Shown here in pieces: positions 33,504 to 44,224 of a stretch of DNA of 64,000 bases. Where the stretch lies: assembly GCA_032690845.1 (NCBI GenBank), contig CM064417.1, positions 22,918,808 to 22,982,807 of the forward strand, in the 5' to 3' direction. How positions within the stretch are numbered: the stretch's first letter is position 1; every line of letters starts with the position of its first letter. The translations under genes and the position numbers were made by a program. The stretch comes from Eleusine coracana subsp. coracana. Lineage: Eukaryota; Streptophyta; Magnoliopsida; Poales; Poaceae. A model generated the notes under the pieces. That model was not told where the DNA came from. It did no database searches and saw nothing but the letters and a program-made list of their open reading frames with translations.

Positions 33504-36500
33504 ATTCCCTCCTCCTTGAGAGTCTTCTTGTCCACAAGAAGGTTGAGTTGGCCACCACTCCTTGATTGTCCTGTAATAGAAAGCTGGAAAAGTAGATTTA
33601 ATAAACAGTTTGTCTTCCCAAGTGGAGTTCTGATCAGGCAAATTAAGCCATTTGATCAGCCATTGTGTCACTATTTCATTGCCTCTTGGAAGACCCTAGT
33701 ATCCAAGACAGTGACAGGTTCACTCTTTATGTATCCCTCAGGAGTGACTAGTGGTAAGTTTTCTTCTGGTATTGCCATTGGACCAATATGTTTCTTGAGC
33801 TGACTGACATGGAACACAGGGTGTATATTAGCAGAAACTAGTAACTGCAGTTTATATGCCACTCTTCCCACCTTCTCAAGTATCTTGAATGGGCCATAGA
33901 ATTTGGTGGTGAGTTTGAGCCTTTGATGGATGCCAAAAGCTGAATGTCTGTATGGTTGAAGTTTGATGTAAACCATGTCTCCCACGTCATATGATCTTTC
34001 AGACCTTTTTGCATCTGCATACTTTTTGATTCGTGCTTGTGATTGAGCTAGATTGCTCTTCAGTTTGTTGATCATGTTCTGTTTATTTGTCAGAAAATCT
34101 ATAGCTGGGGATTGCGGTCCAGGTATCATGATCTCACTGATTAAAGGACGAGGCATGCCATACAGAGCTTCAAAACGGGTACTTTGCAATGATGTGTGGT
34201 AAGTAGTATTATACCACCATTCTGCTAGTGCAAGCCAAGAATGCCATTTCTTTGGTTCAGCAAAAGCCATGCATCTCAAATAATTTTCCAGGCATTAATT
34301 TACTCGTTCGGTTTGTCCATCACTCTGTGGGTGATAGGCCGTGCTGTAATGCAAGGCAACTTTCATTCCTTTGAAAAGGTCCTGCCATAGTTCACTGGTA
34401 AATATCCTGTGTCTGTCAGTGACAATGGCTACTGGCAATCCATGTAGTTTGAAAATATTATCCAAGAACAGTTGAGCCACTTGATGTGCTGTATAAGGGT
34501 GGCTCAGAGAGATGAAATGTGCATACTTTGTCAGTCTGTCAGCCACCACCAGTATAACATCCTTGCCATTAGATTTGGAAGGCCTTCTACGAAGTCCATT
34601 GGCATAAAACTCCAGGCATGATCAGGAATTGGTAGTGGGTCCAATGAGCCAGGGTATTGGCAGTATTCAGATTTTGCTCTTTGGCATACTGAACATTCAG
34701 TAACATGTTGCTCCACAGATCTCTTTAACTTGGGCCAACAGAAAATTCTTTTCACCCTATGGTATGTAGCACGAATTCCAGAGTGTCCTACGGCCGAAGA
34801 ATGTAATGCTGAAAGTATCTTAGTTCTGATGCTAGCATTTGATCCAATGTATATCCTGCCTTTATATCTGAGAATTCCATTATGAAGGGAATATTCAGTG
34901 GAAGAACTTGAATTGATTGCAAGCTGCTGGGGGAGAGTTTCAGCATGTTGATCCTTCTGGTAGCTTGTTTGAATATCAGTGACCCAAGATGGAATTGCAG
35001 AAGTTATAGCAGCACAGCTGTGAACTTTCCTGGATAAGGCATCTGCCACCTTATTCTATTGCCCTTATTCTATGGTATAGTCAAACTCGAGCAGTTTTAA
35101 CATGAGTTTGTGTTGGATTCCCTCTTCAAGTCTTTGAGATATCATGAATTTCAGACTTTGCTGATCAGTCTTTATGATGAGTTTCCCACCCAAGAAATAG
35201 TATCTCCATTTCTTCAAAGCCTCCAATATTGCCAATGCTTCTTTGTGATAAGTGGATTGTGCTGCTGCTTTGGGGCCCAAGGCTTGACTAAAGAAGGCTA
35301 TTGGTCGGCCACTTTGCATTAGAACTGCTCCTATTCCACTTCCTGAAGCATCACTCTCAGAGACAAAAGGTTTGTTGAAATCTGGTAATATAAGCACTGG
35401 AGCTGTGGACATCAAGAGTTTCAGTGTGTTGAAAGCCACTGTGTGTTCTGGACCCCAAGAGAACGAGTTATTCTTGAGTAGGTCATGAAGAGGCCTACAA
35501 GTTAACCCATAGTTCTTCACAAATCTCCTGTAGTAACCAGTCAGCCCAAGAAGCTTCTCAACTGAGTTATAGTCTTTGGTCTTGGTCAATTTATAATTGC
35601 CTCAATTTTTGCTGGATCTGTTGCTACCCCTTGTGCAGAAATAATGTGGCCGAGGTACTCAACTTTGTTAGTTGCAAAGGTGCACTTGCTCATTTTGGCA
35701 TGTAAGTTGTTTTTGTCTCAAGGTGAGAAGTATCAAAGCTACATGCTCTCTATGAAGTTCCAGTGTAGTGCTGTAGATTAAGATATCATCAAAAAATACA
35801 AGCACAAATTTTCTCAGATAAGGAGCAAAAGTTTGGTTCATTAGGGCTTGGAAGGTTGCAGGTGCACTTGTGAGGCCGAAAGGCATTACCAAGAATTCAA
35901 AATGGCCAAAATAAGTTCTGAATGTTGTTTTGTGTATGTCAGCTTCATTCATCCTTATTTGATGATAGCCACTTCTAAGGCCCAGTTTTGTGAAGAACTT
36001 GGCTCCATGAAGTTCATCAAGAAGGTCTTCAATTACAGGGATTGGAAATTTGTTCTTGATAGTGTTTGAGTTCAAGTCTCTGTAATCAATGCACATTCTC
36101 CAAGATCCATCCTTCTTCCTGACTAGGATTGCTGGAGAAGAGTATGGGCTGGAGCTAGGTCTTATGATCTGGTCTTGGAGCATAGCCTTAATCAGTTTTT
36201 CTACCTCTTATTTCTATTTGTAAGGAACTCTGTATGGTCTTATGTTTGGTGGTTTTGCCCCTTGCTGTAGTGGAATTGTGTGATCACAGGACCTTTGAGG
36301 TGGTAGGGTCTTAGGCTCTTCGAAAACATCTTCAAATTGGTTGAGAATGTCTGCTATCTCAGAGTCAGCTGGAATGGTTTTGTTGTCTTGGTTTATTTCC
36401 ATACTGCTGATCTGGATGACATAGCCCAAAATATTTTTACTGGACAGTTTCTGCATCTTGGTAGCACTAACGGTGCAGTTGCTTGGTGGTGCTGTGAAGT

Positions 36501-37123
36501 CTATAAAGGTAACCTTCTTGTTGCCATCTTTGACAATGGACAGATGCTTGGAGTCCTCCTTGAGATCCAATCCAATTGGACTCTGTGCTTTAATCCAGTC
36601 ACAACCTAATATCATATCCTTTCGGTGGTAAAAGCATGAATGATCCATTGAACATGTGTCCCTGGATTGCATAAGTGGACTCAGGTATTACTGCTGCAGT
36701 TTCTAGAAATCCCCCTCCTGCAACTTTAACTTTACTTGCTATTGCAGCTGAGATATAACAGGAAGTTTTGCTAGCAAAGGTGGAATCCATAAAAGTATCA
36801 GTGCTACCACTGTCCACTAGAGCTACACCTCTTTTTTCTCCTATTGTCACCAATAAAGAGAATGTAGCTGCAGAGGAATGTCCTTCTACTGCATGGCTAG
36901 AAATGATCATACTATGCACAGCTGGCTCAGGGTGTTCTTGGTTTGCCAAGTTTTGTTGGTCTGCTTGTACAAGTTCCTCATCCATCAATTGCTCCACTGC
37001 TAGCCAATTTTCAGGATCAATAGCCATAGCATTGACAGCCCTCCTGAATTTACACACAAATTTATGTTCTGGTGTATATGGTTCATGACAGCCCCAACAT
37101 TTGCTAGGTTCCCTTGCTCTCAC
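33378..37123 (-). pseudogene. pol region of the Reina-like element (zinc knuckle to chromodomain)
   Basis: Reading the minus strand from 37123: a zinc knuckle CWGCHEPYTPEHKFVC (37099-37052); a protease with ALVDSGSTDTFMDS near 36820; reverse transcriptase at 36183-35668, with MCIDYRDLNSNTIKN, LRSGYHQIRMNEADI and the catalytic VFFDDILIYS; RNase H at 35589-35065 (ESDASGSGIGAVLMQSG); integrase with a GHSGIRATYHRVKR zinc-binding part (34800) and a core including VADRLTKYAHFISL and YHPQSDGQTERVN (34549-34295). The tail has FHVSQLKKHIG, then after a shift near 33690 a chromodomain reading QWLIKWLNLPDQNSTWED. Stops or shifts between 35065 and 35049, 35668 and 35589, 36214 and 36183, at 34545 and at 34295 break the frame. 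Confidence 0.9.
33504..33520 (-). other. Polypurine tract of the Reina-like element
   Basis: On the minus strand AAGGAGGAGGGAATTGT lies directly before the LTR, a normal polypurine tract. Confidence 0.75.
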
Positions 37124-38520
37124 ACGAATGGTTGGTCTAGGTGGGTTTGGAATTTGTTATGGTTGTTTTTGCGTTGTGGTTGTGGTAGGTGGCTGAGGTA
37201 ATATTTGTGGGTTTTGTTGCTGGTAGGTATAGGTTGCCCTAGAATATGTGTTGGGTGTAGTCATATTAGCCTTTTTGATGAGAATTCCCTTTTCTAGTTC
37301 CTTAGCCTTCTAGTAAGTATCACAGAGATTTTGGGGACTATGTGGAATGAGATAGTGCTTGATACCTTCTTTGTGTCCAGCAATGAAGCTACTGACATAA
37401 TATGGCTCTGTGAGATCTGGGTATTGCATTTGTACAATGGGCATCATTTCTTCGAACTTCTGAATGTACTTAGCTACCCAAGTGGTTTGCTTGACTTGAT
37501 GAAAATGTTCAATGAGGCCATGGGTGCTATAAGCTAAAACCTGTTCAGTATCATTGCACAAAAGTCTATCCATTGTATGTGATTTGCTGGTGTCCTCAGA
37601 GATCTCCACCAGTTTTGTGCAACATTATGACAATATAGAGTAGCCAACGGTACCCATGAGTCCATTGGTACATTTGCTAGGGCAAAGTACTTCTCACACT
37701 GCCTCAGCCAGTTGTTTGGATCATCACCAGTAAAGATTGGGAAATCAAGCTTAGGCCGAGCAATAGAGAGACTAAACGATGAGTTATAGTCCCCATATTG
37801 GTGCCTTGTATGGTCTGTGTCATTTTAGGTGTTTTGGGTTGGGATAGGGTTGATTTGGGTGTTTTGTTGCCCCTGGGTGTTTGTTGTTGTATGATGGGAT
37901 TGGTTGGTGTAAGTGTGATTCTGGTTTGTGTAGGTTTGTGGCTGGGTGGTAAGTTGTATTGTTTTTCTTTGTGGATTAGGTGATGGGCTTGGTTCTATGT
38001 AAGGTTGTTGTGGTTGTGTTGGCCGTTTTTGGCTCAATCGCTGGCTTTCAAGGTTTGTTTCCGATTGATTCTGAAATGTAAAGGATGCCACTTCAGATTT
38101 GGATGCTCCAGAGTGGTTGAAACCCATTAAAGATGCAGGTTCATGCTGTAGGGATATCTTCCCAATTGCCACCACCTTCTTGAGATAGTCTATCTCTGCT
38201 TCAGTCAGCATGGAGTGTGCTCCTGATGACGTCTGAGGTTGCGGTGATTGTTGTTGGAAGTTGGTCCGGGGTCTGGGAGTCGACATGGGGTTCCTGTCTG
38301 CACTACCCATCTCACTTGCCGTGTTCCAATCAACTAGCATCTTCAAGATCTTATCCACCTTCTCATCACTTTTCATCTGTCTTTCAGTCATCTCTTTGCC
38401 AGCAAGCTCAATTTGTTGCAGTCGAGACTGAGTCTTCTACATATCGTCTTTGAGCAAGTTCACCGCCGCCAACGCCCGTTGTGCTGGGTCTAATACATCT
38501 TCACCCCCCCATCATCCTTA
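37124..38520 (-). pseudogene. gag region of the Reina-like element
   Basis: The N-terminal part (38391-37825) is charged and then Q/P/T/N-rich, with MLTEAEIDYLKKVVAIG in the middle. The capsid part follows in broken pieces. The piece at 37609-37310 reads YIQKFEEMMPIVQMQYPD and FIAGHKEGIKHYLIPH, matching the usual Gypsy gag core. At least one stop lies in the upstream extension (near 38438), and a stop at 37825 and shifts around 37620-37820 and 37310 break the frame. Where the original ATG lay is unclear. Confidence 0.75.
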
Positions 38521-38783
38521 ATCTTGCGCTCGGTTTAGGATAGAATCCCTCCCCAAATAAGGCACAAAATTCGGTCTACCGCCGCCAAGTGGAGAGATCG
38601 GCACCCGGAGATTTTACCCACGGACTTGCTGTGGAACCCTAGCCTGAATCCCCACTCCCGCCGTCGCCACCACTGATCTAATTTCCTCGAGACAACAGGG
38701 ATTTTACACTGAGACAGGAGATCTGCTCAGAAACCAATTGCTCGAAAAAAATTTCCCGCTGATTCAACTCGCCAAGGATGGAA

Positions 38784-38797
38784 GGCTTCTGATACCA
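38784..38797 (-). other. Primer-binding site of the Reina-like element
   Basis: On the minus strand TGGTATCAGAAGCC follows the 5' LTR after two bases. It fits initiator methionine tRNA. Confidence 0.85.
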
Positions 38798-38799
38798 AT

Positions 38800-39232
38800 T
38801 GTCAGACTCCACTGGGAGAATGACGGATTCAGAACTCGCAAATTAAGATCGAGGTAAACGAATTCCAAATTTGGGGCCAGTAATCAGATATATATTGGAC
38901 TGATAAAAGTCTAAGCCCTGATTAGGGATACAGAGATAGCTAGAGACTACCAACCCTAGCTAAAAGACCTAAATTCCTCACCCCTGGCCGAGTCCAGCTC
39001 TAGCCCTTAGTAGTCGGTGTTACCCCGCCGGGTTAAAGCCAATCCGGTGAAAGTGAAAAGCAACAGTTATAGCACCGTATATTGTTTGAAAACGCTTCTA
39101 CAACGTTCATCCCGCTGGAACCGGTACTGAGCTATCTGGACCGTTGGTAGTCGCATTCCCGCCTCCTCTCTTGATCACGATCACATTACGCTTCTGCACA
39201 GGAGACATGGCTACAGAGTTTGGGTCCTGACA
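38800..39232 (-). repeat. 5' LTR of the Reina-like element
   Basis: 433 bp with TGTCAGACTCC and GGGTCCTGACA ends; partner of 33060-33503. Confidence 0.92.
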
Positions 39233-39607
39233 GTGGCGATTTTGCTCAGGAGCCAGCGAGAAATCAATGACAACAACGGCCGGTGCGGCGATTCTGCTGA
39301 GGAACCGGCGAGGCAAGGCAGCGGGTGGATCCGAATCTGTGAGGGCAGCAGTGGAAGCGATAGGATGTACGGGGAAGGGAGGGGAACAGGAACCGAAGAG
39401 GTGGGCGACGACCTTTTCGCCTTGCGGTCACATGGTGGTTCTGGAAGCCGGGCCCGCATGGCAGTGATCCGAGGGACTGCGAGGGTGGGGGAGAGGATCT
39501 AACGGCGCCGAGTTTGTCTACTGTAGATGAACAGGATTTTGAGTCTAGGTCACCGGTTTCTGTAGCGCTACAGGGATAGCGACCCTTCACCAGGATTAGT
39601 AGTTTTA

Positions 39608-40289
39608 TTGGACTGGATTGGATTTTGAATGAGACCTTTAAGCCCTGTTTGGGGTGGCTTAATAACTCAGCTTCTGCTTCTCGAACCAGATGGATAAGCG
39701 AGAAGCGGCCCCAAACGGCACGATTTTTTTCCCATTTTTGGTTTTCCAGTGAGGGCACCAAACATGCGTGTTATGATATTGACGAAATACGGTGTTGTGA
39801 TGGATCAGCCCAGCATAAAATACGGTAATAGAGACCAAAAAGATCGATGGGATGGGGACATTTTCTATGGTTTTTCTTACATGTAGAGTGGTCGGTGGGT
39901 GACTTCAGGTAGAGCCTGCCACGAGAAAGTGTCAGGTGCTCTCAGCATCTTATGGTGCTCCCTTTTATTACACTAGCTACAGTGTGTCAAAAAATCCAAC
40001 AAAAATATGGATAAATAGAGAATGCAACCATCTAGTATCATATAAATTTGAGTTACAACGGATACTTATTTATAGAGAACAACATAGAGAAATCTTGTAC
40101 AAAATAGTTGCAGGTTGTATTGTTTGTATTGAAGTTGCAACCTGTTACTGTTGATGCCCTGATTTTACATTTTGTTTCATCTTAATCGTATTTCGTTGCA
40201 TATAAGACTTTGCATGATGATAAAAGGACACATTATCTATTCATTATATTTTTGTTGTAATTTTTGTGTCCATACTTTTTGCGTTATAT
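39608..40289. other. Sequence between two transposon nests
   Basis: No gene seen. Joined to 2488, this would be the DNA that once followed the DMP gene before the Helitron-like pair inserted. Around 39637-39730 a GCCCTGTTTGGGGTGGC...GGCCCCAAACGGC pair suggests a small inverted-repeat element, but I cannot define its ends. Confidence 0.45.
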
Positions 40290-40806
40290 CACTACTACAA
40301 GCTTTTAGCTGCGGTTAAAAAAAAACAATATAGCGGACACAAATGCAGCTAAAAAGAAAACATTTAAAGTGGAGGATGGGCAGCAACCGCCACTATAGAA
40401 GAACTACTAGCGACGGGTGACATCTTTACCTGCTGCTACCCATAAATCTAAAAAACAAAAAGAAGTCGCCACCGTCCGCTCGGTCGCCACCGACAGTGAG
40501 GTAGCCACCCACCCGCCGCCGGGGTCGGATCTCATGCCGCCGACCGCTGCTGCGGGGCCAGATTCAGCTGGCTTAAGGCCGGATCTCGGGCCGTCGGTAG
40601 TCGCCCACCCTCCCGACCGTGATATTGCACGCAAAGAGGACGGAAGGGAGGAGAGAGACCACGGCCAGCACGCTCGTCCTACCGACCACCTCCACCCTCC
40701 ACCAGCGCTCCGCCCACCTGCCTCCACCCCACGGCGGCACCCCCGTCCCAACCAGATTTGGCCATCGGCGGTGACATGGAGGGCTGCAACTCGGGGACGA
40801 TGCCGC

Positions 40807-40922
40807 TATTGACACTTCTTAACGTCGTATCAAGAATATCACTATCCCTGGTATGATGCCAGAAAGGATTGTTGGTGTTTGTTATGCTTTAAGTGAATTA
40901 ATCCGCAAGCATATGGAACACC
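40807..40922 (-). repeat. Left LTR fragment of the Athila-like element
   Basis: 116 bp matching the start of the right LTR (TTGACACTTCTTAACGTCGT and beyond, to ATGGAACACC), with one 7-base length difference and few substitutions. After 40922 the sequences diverge completely, so a deletion or recombination removed the rest. Confidence 0.75.
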
Positions 40923-41559
40923 CTATGGCTTCTTGTATTTCTTGTGTTCGAAGGTTGGTCTCATAGGCATTGGCAGCTAAGTATTACATATATTCTTGCA
41001 ACTCTGAAAAGTTGTATGATGTGAATCGGGCGGGGCGTGAAGTTTTGATTCCTCCATGAGGTTGGGGGTAACTCCCCATCCCGTAGGGCTCATAGTTGTC
41101 ATAGGAAAGAAAGTTGTGTAGTTGGTCAATGAACTCACAAAACCAGGGAATTATGGCTGTTCCTAATTGTATTGGGGACCTCTCGATTCACCCGTCTGGG
41201 GCGTGTTCATTGCGATTCCGTGCTGCTGCTCCTCTCGACGGAGTTGTGCTCTCGTTCTTGGTCTATCCCCTGCAACACTATGTCGTGCACGCTACAAGGA
41301 AGCTTGCAATTTGTACACAAAGTTCTGTTTTTCGATAATAGTGAGCCAGGGGTTAGGCAATTCAATTTCTGTGTCATACCCCGGATAAAGAATAAAGTAC
41401 CTATTGTTCTCCTCTTTTAACAAGTGGGCTTGCAAGAAATGATCTTCTCCTAACAAAGGAGCGCTAGGGAGATGATCTATTCTAGCTCTGTGAAGCGTGC
41501 CAACCTTTCTCGCAATTTTAGTGATAAAAGGGGTAAAAGTAATGGGTCCTTGTTGCCTG

Positions 41560-42219
41560 AATGCTAAGGTGGGCCAATGGTTGATGAGGAAAACGTGGGG
41601 TTCATTTTAATCTTCTTTATTACAGCATGGAGATAGGCTTTATACAAACTATTCACCAAACATACATCACATCGAGAGGTTAGGTAGTGAGTGATAAAAT
41701 GGTGAATTATATGGAGCGATGGGTTATGAATGTCACTAGTGCGTTCTTGCCCCATAACGGGATTTCCTATCTTTGTCCAAAGTCCTTGTGGTGTGAACCT
41801 TTAAGTTTATCAATATCTAAAGTGGCGTTACGGTCAAAACAAAGATAAGTGCTAATTTCTTTTAAGGACTGTTCGTAGGTTTCAGCAAAAAGGCGAAACT
41901 CATAGAGAGTGCCTATTTTGTTTGACTCATGGGCATGAACATTCAAGGTGCAAATAAATTCGATAGTAAGCCATTTAGAACCGTATTCATTGAGGTGATA
42001 GAAATCATACTACCCCGCCGTGTTGAGCGCGTACTCAAAATCAGCAAGGACACCGATTCACTCGAGGAAGTCGTGGTCGAACATGCGCATAGACATGAAC
42101 TCTCGGTCTTGAATGGCGGTGAATTTGCTTTGCTTATCGAAGTCGTTGAACACCATGTTCTCTTTACTCTCTGTGAAGTTCTCAAATTCTCCATCTTCTC
42201 CTCCTTGTTCACTTGCCAT
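41560..42219 (-). pseudogene. Athila-type 3' open reading frame, broken
   Basis: On the minus strand an ATG at 42219 begins MASEQGGEDGEFENFTESK. It is followed by REFMSMRMFDHDFLE, then in-frame stops near 42060 and 42010, then IGTLYEFRLFAETYEQSLK (near 41900) and, after a shift, IHNPSLHIIHHFITHYL (41730-41690). The order of a short basic/acidic lead, a FRLF-type segment and an H-rich IHHFITH segment resembles the family once called ATHILA ORF-1, found downstream of pol or in derivatives. The function is unknown. Assignment is from motif resemblance only. Confidence 0.45.
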
Positions 42220-43942
42220 CGTCGCAGCCTTGGATATGAACATTGATTCCGAGTGGTAACTCAGAGCATGCCCATATGAATCTTCTGAGTGTTCAGCTTC
42301 TGAGAGCTCACTTGAGGTGCGTCTCCCATGACTCGAGCTGCTGCTGAACTTGGTGTAGAGGCCCCTCCAAATGTTGGCTATTCCTACAAAAGGGTTATAT
42401 GGACATAATACCCGAAGGACAATATGAAAATAAAGGTTAGTGATTAGTCGTTCGGTTAGTAGTCCAAGTGTTAGTCGTTCAAATGTGCAAGGGCGGCAAG
42501 AAACTTGTTCTAGTTGGTTTTAGTGCAGCACACTTTTATACCTATGTTCAAAGTGCACTTACTAGAGGGACTAGTGAAAAGAAAGAGAGAGTGTAAAGGG
42601 AGAGAGATGTGAGGGCGAAGTGTGTTTTCAGCTAAAGGTTGAGGGGTGAAGAATTTGGAGAATGAGCCTCGGTATTTATAGGCTTGAGAGGAGGCATAGG
42701 CGGCAACATCCCACACCGGGCGGCGACCTATGCGGGGCGCCGGGCCATGTCGGGCGGCAGGCCATGCCAGAAGGCAGGTCCTCATCCTCCATTTGCTGCA
42801 TTATTGCTTTGGTGGTGATGGGAGAGGGTTAGGTCCAAGCACCATGTGCTCCACTTGCTTGCTTGGGTCAGAAGTTTGTTGGAAGTGAAGGGAGCAAGAA
42901 GAGAGTGATGGGATGGCCAAAGTTGGATGTTTGCAAAGAATATCCAGCCACTCATGAGGCCTAGGGGAGTAGGATGGCCGGTGAGTGTGGGTGGTGAAAG
43001 AGTGAGGTGACTTGAGTGCCTCCTTTCATTTGGTTTCACTCATGGTGGGGTCTTTTGGTGAGCATTTTTTACAAAGGAAAAGTTGGGCACACTTCCTCCA
43101 CTCATACCCATCACCCCTCCATCACAAGAGCATGGAATCCAAGAAAAATTATGGTCGGGCGACCATATTTGGCCGGACAGCAGGATTTGGCCGGGTGGCA
43201 CAAAAATAACCTAGCTGGGTGGTCATTTTTCACGAAAAATAATCTCCCGGGTGCTGAAATTTGACTGGGTTATTTCTAGCTGGGCGGCAAAAAGATTGCC
43301 CAGCTAGATGGTCATTTTTCATGAAAAAATGACCTCCCGGGTGGTGAAATTTGACTGGTTTGTTCTAGCCGGGTTAGGGTCCCGGATCATCACCCGGATG
43401 GTCATTTTTGATGAAAATTGACCTCCCGGTCAGGAAATTTGGCCGAGACATCAATTTTTTTTTCTTTCTTTATAGCCGAATTTAATCATTAAAGAAGGAA
43501 ATAAAAGCAACCTAATTTAGTGGTATGTACAAGAGAAAAGGGGGGATAAATATCGGTTACCTTCCGACAAGGGTCCGGATTTTTCATCTCGAACAAGACG
43601 TCCTCCGTGTTCAATTTTGAGTGGTTCCTTCCGTGGATGGAGAATTCTCCATGGTCGGTGCAACTTCTTTCCTCCACCATACTTGTTTGGTTTTCCTGGG
43701 CTTGGCGGCGACCTTTTTCTTTGCTTCTTGTGGCTTGTTCTTCTTCTTGGGCAGCGGTGGTGCGCTCTCAACTTTTAGTACTGGTGCACCCAATTTTTGT
43801 GCAATTGGGTACACCTCAATTTTCTGCGCCGTGTTAGGATTTTTACCATAAAAGATGCGTACCTGATTGCATTGTTCAACTCGGAGTCCGAAGGCGAACT
43901 TCTCTTTGTGCCGATTAATGTTAAGGTGGATTTATCTAGCCC
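42220..43942 (-). other. Promoter-like and repeat-rich block where pol should be
   Basis: Read on the minus strand, a GGGCGGC-rich stretch leads to CCTATAAATACC (about 42672-42683), then a CT-rich leader and a possible intron donor (CTAGTAAGTG near 42553), and then the ATG at 42219. The arrangement copies that of the right LTR, where CCTATAAATGC (about 47062) follows a GGGCGGC-rich stretch. Upstream (43190-43450) is a tandem repeat. A basic K/P-rich frame lies at 43611-43814. No reverse transcriptase or integrase motif is visible in any frame. Confidence 0.5.
43190..43450. repeat. Tandem repeat, three units of about 89 bp
   Basis: GGTCATTTTTCACGAAAA-like words recur at 43221, 43310 and 43400, each followed by CTCCCGG and an AAATTTGACTGG-like tail. 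The copies are imperfect. Confidence 0.75.
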
Positions 43943-44203
43943 CTACGTCAATGTAGCGCTTGCGGTGCTAAGGAACGGCCTTCCTAGTATAAGAGGCATA
44001 TTCACATCGGCCTCCATGTCTAGCACCACAAAGTCGACGGGAATGAGACAGTTCCTTATCTTCACAGGTACATTCTCCGCAATGCCCACCGGGTAGCGGA
44101 CAGATTGGTCAACAAGCTGCAAGCACATTGCTATAGGCGATAACGAATTGACATTAAGTTTGTCATACACCACCTTTGGCATGACGCTCACGCTTGCCCC
44201 CAA
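43943..44203 (-). pseudogene. Athila-type protease
   Basis: 87 codons on the minus strand, open apart from its separation from gag by a stop at about 44222-44224. It has the Athila-type active-site text LGASVSVMPKVVYDKL, then YPVGIAENVPVKI, and ends with the flap-side motif LILGRPFL. In this lineage DLGAS stands in place of DSGA/DTGA. Confidence 0.8.
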
Positions 44204-44224
44204 ATCACAAAGGGCGTTGTTGAA

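Larger units (their letters stand above)
33060..39232 (-). mobile_element. LTR retrotransposon, Ty3/Gypsy chromovirus, Reina-like
   Basis: A 6173 bp element on the minus strand with short LTRs (TGTCAGACTCC...GGGTCCTGACA). The flanks are ATGGC (33055-33059) and GTGGC (39233-39237); the empty site in Helitron copy 1 reads GTGGC at 30093-30097, so the left copy has one G-to-A change. Order on the minus strand: primer site, gag, zinc knuckle, protease, reverse transcriptase, RNase H, integrase, chromodomain, polypurine tract. Small size, short LTRs and a chromodomain fit the Reina lineage. Confidence 0.92.
30475..39607 (-). mobile_element. Helitron-like element, copy 2, with two insertions
   Basis: It abuts copy 1 exactly: on the minus strand copy 2 ends GGTTCCTGCTAG (30475-30486 on the plus strand) and copy 1 begins TAAAAC at the next base. 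The far end at 39607 has the same TAAAACTACTAATCC start. Flanks are A before and T after the pair, as for an A/T target. Without the Stowaway-like (31185-31970) and Reina-like (33060-39232) insertions it is about 2.16 kb. That is slightly longer than copy 1, partly because about 100 bp near 31985-32085 is missing from copy 1. The two copies are similar over their whole length but clearly diverged. Confidence 0.65.

Noticed and set aside
39637..39730. A complete small MITE
   Set aside because: Only a loose inverted pair (CCCTGTTTGGGG and GGCCCCAAACGG) is visible. I could not define termini or a target duplication.
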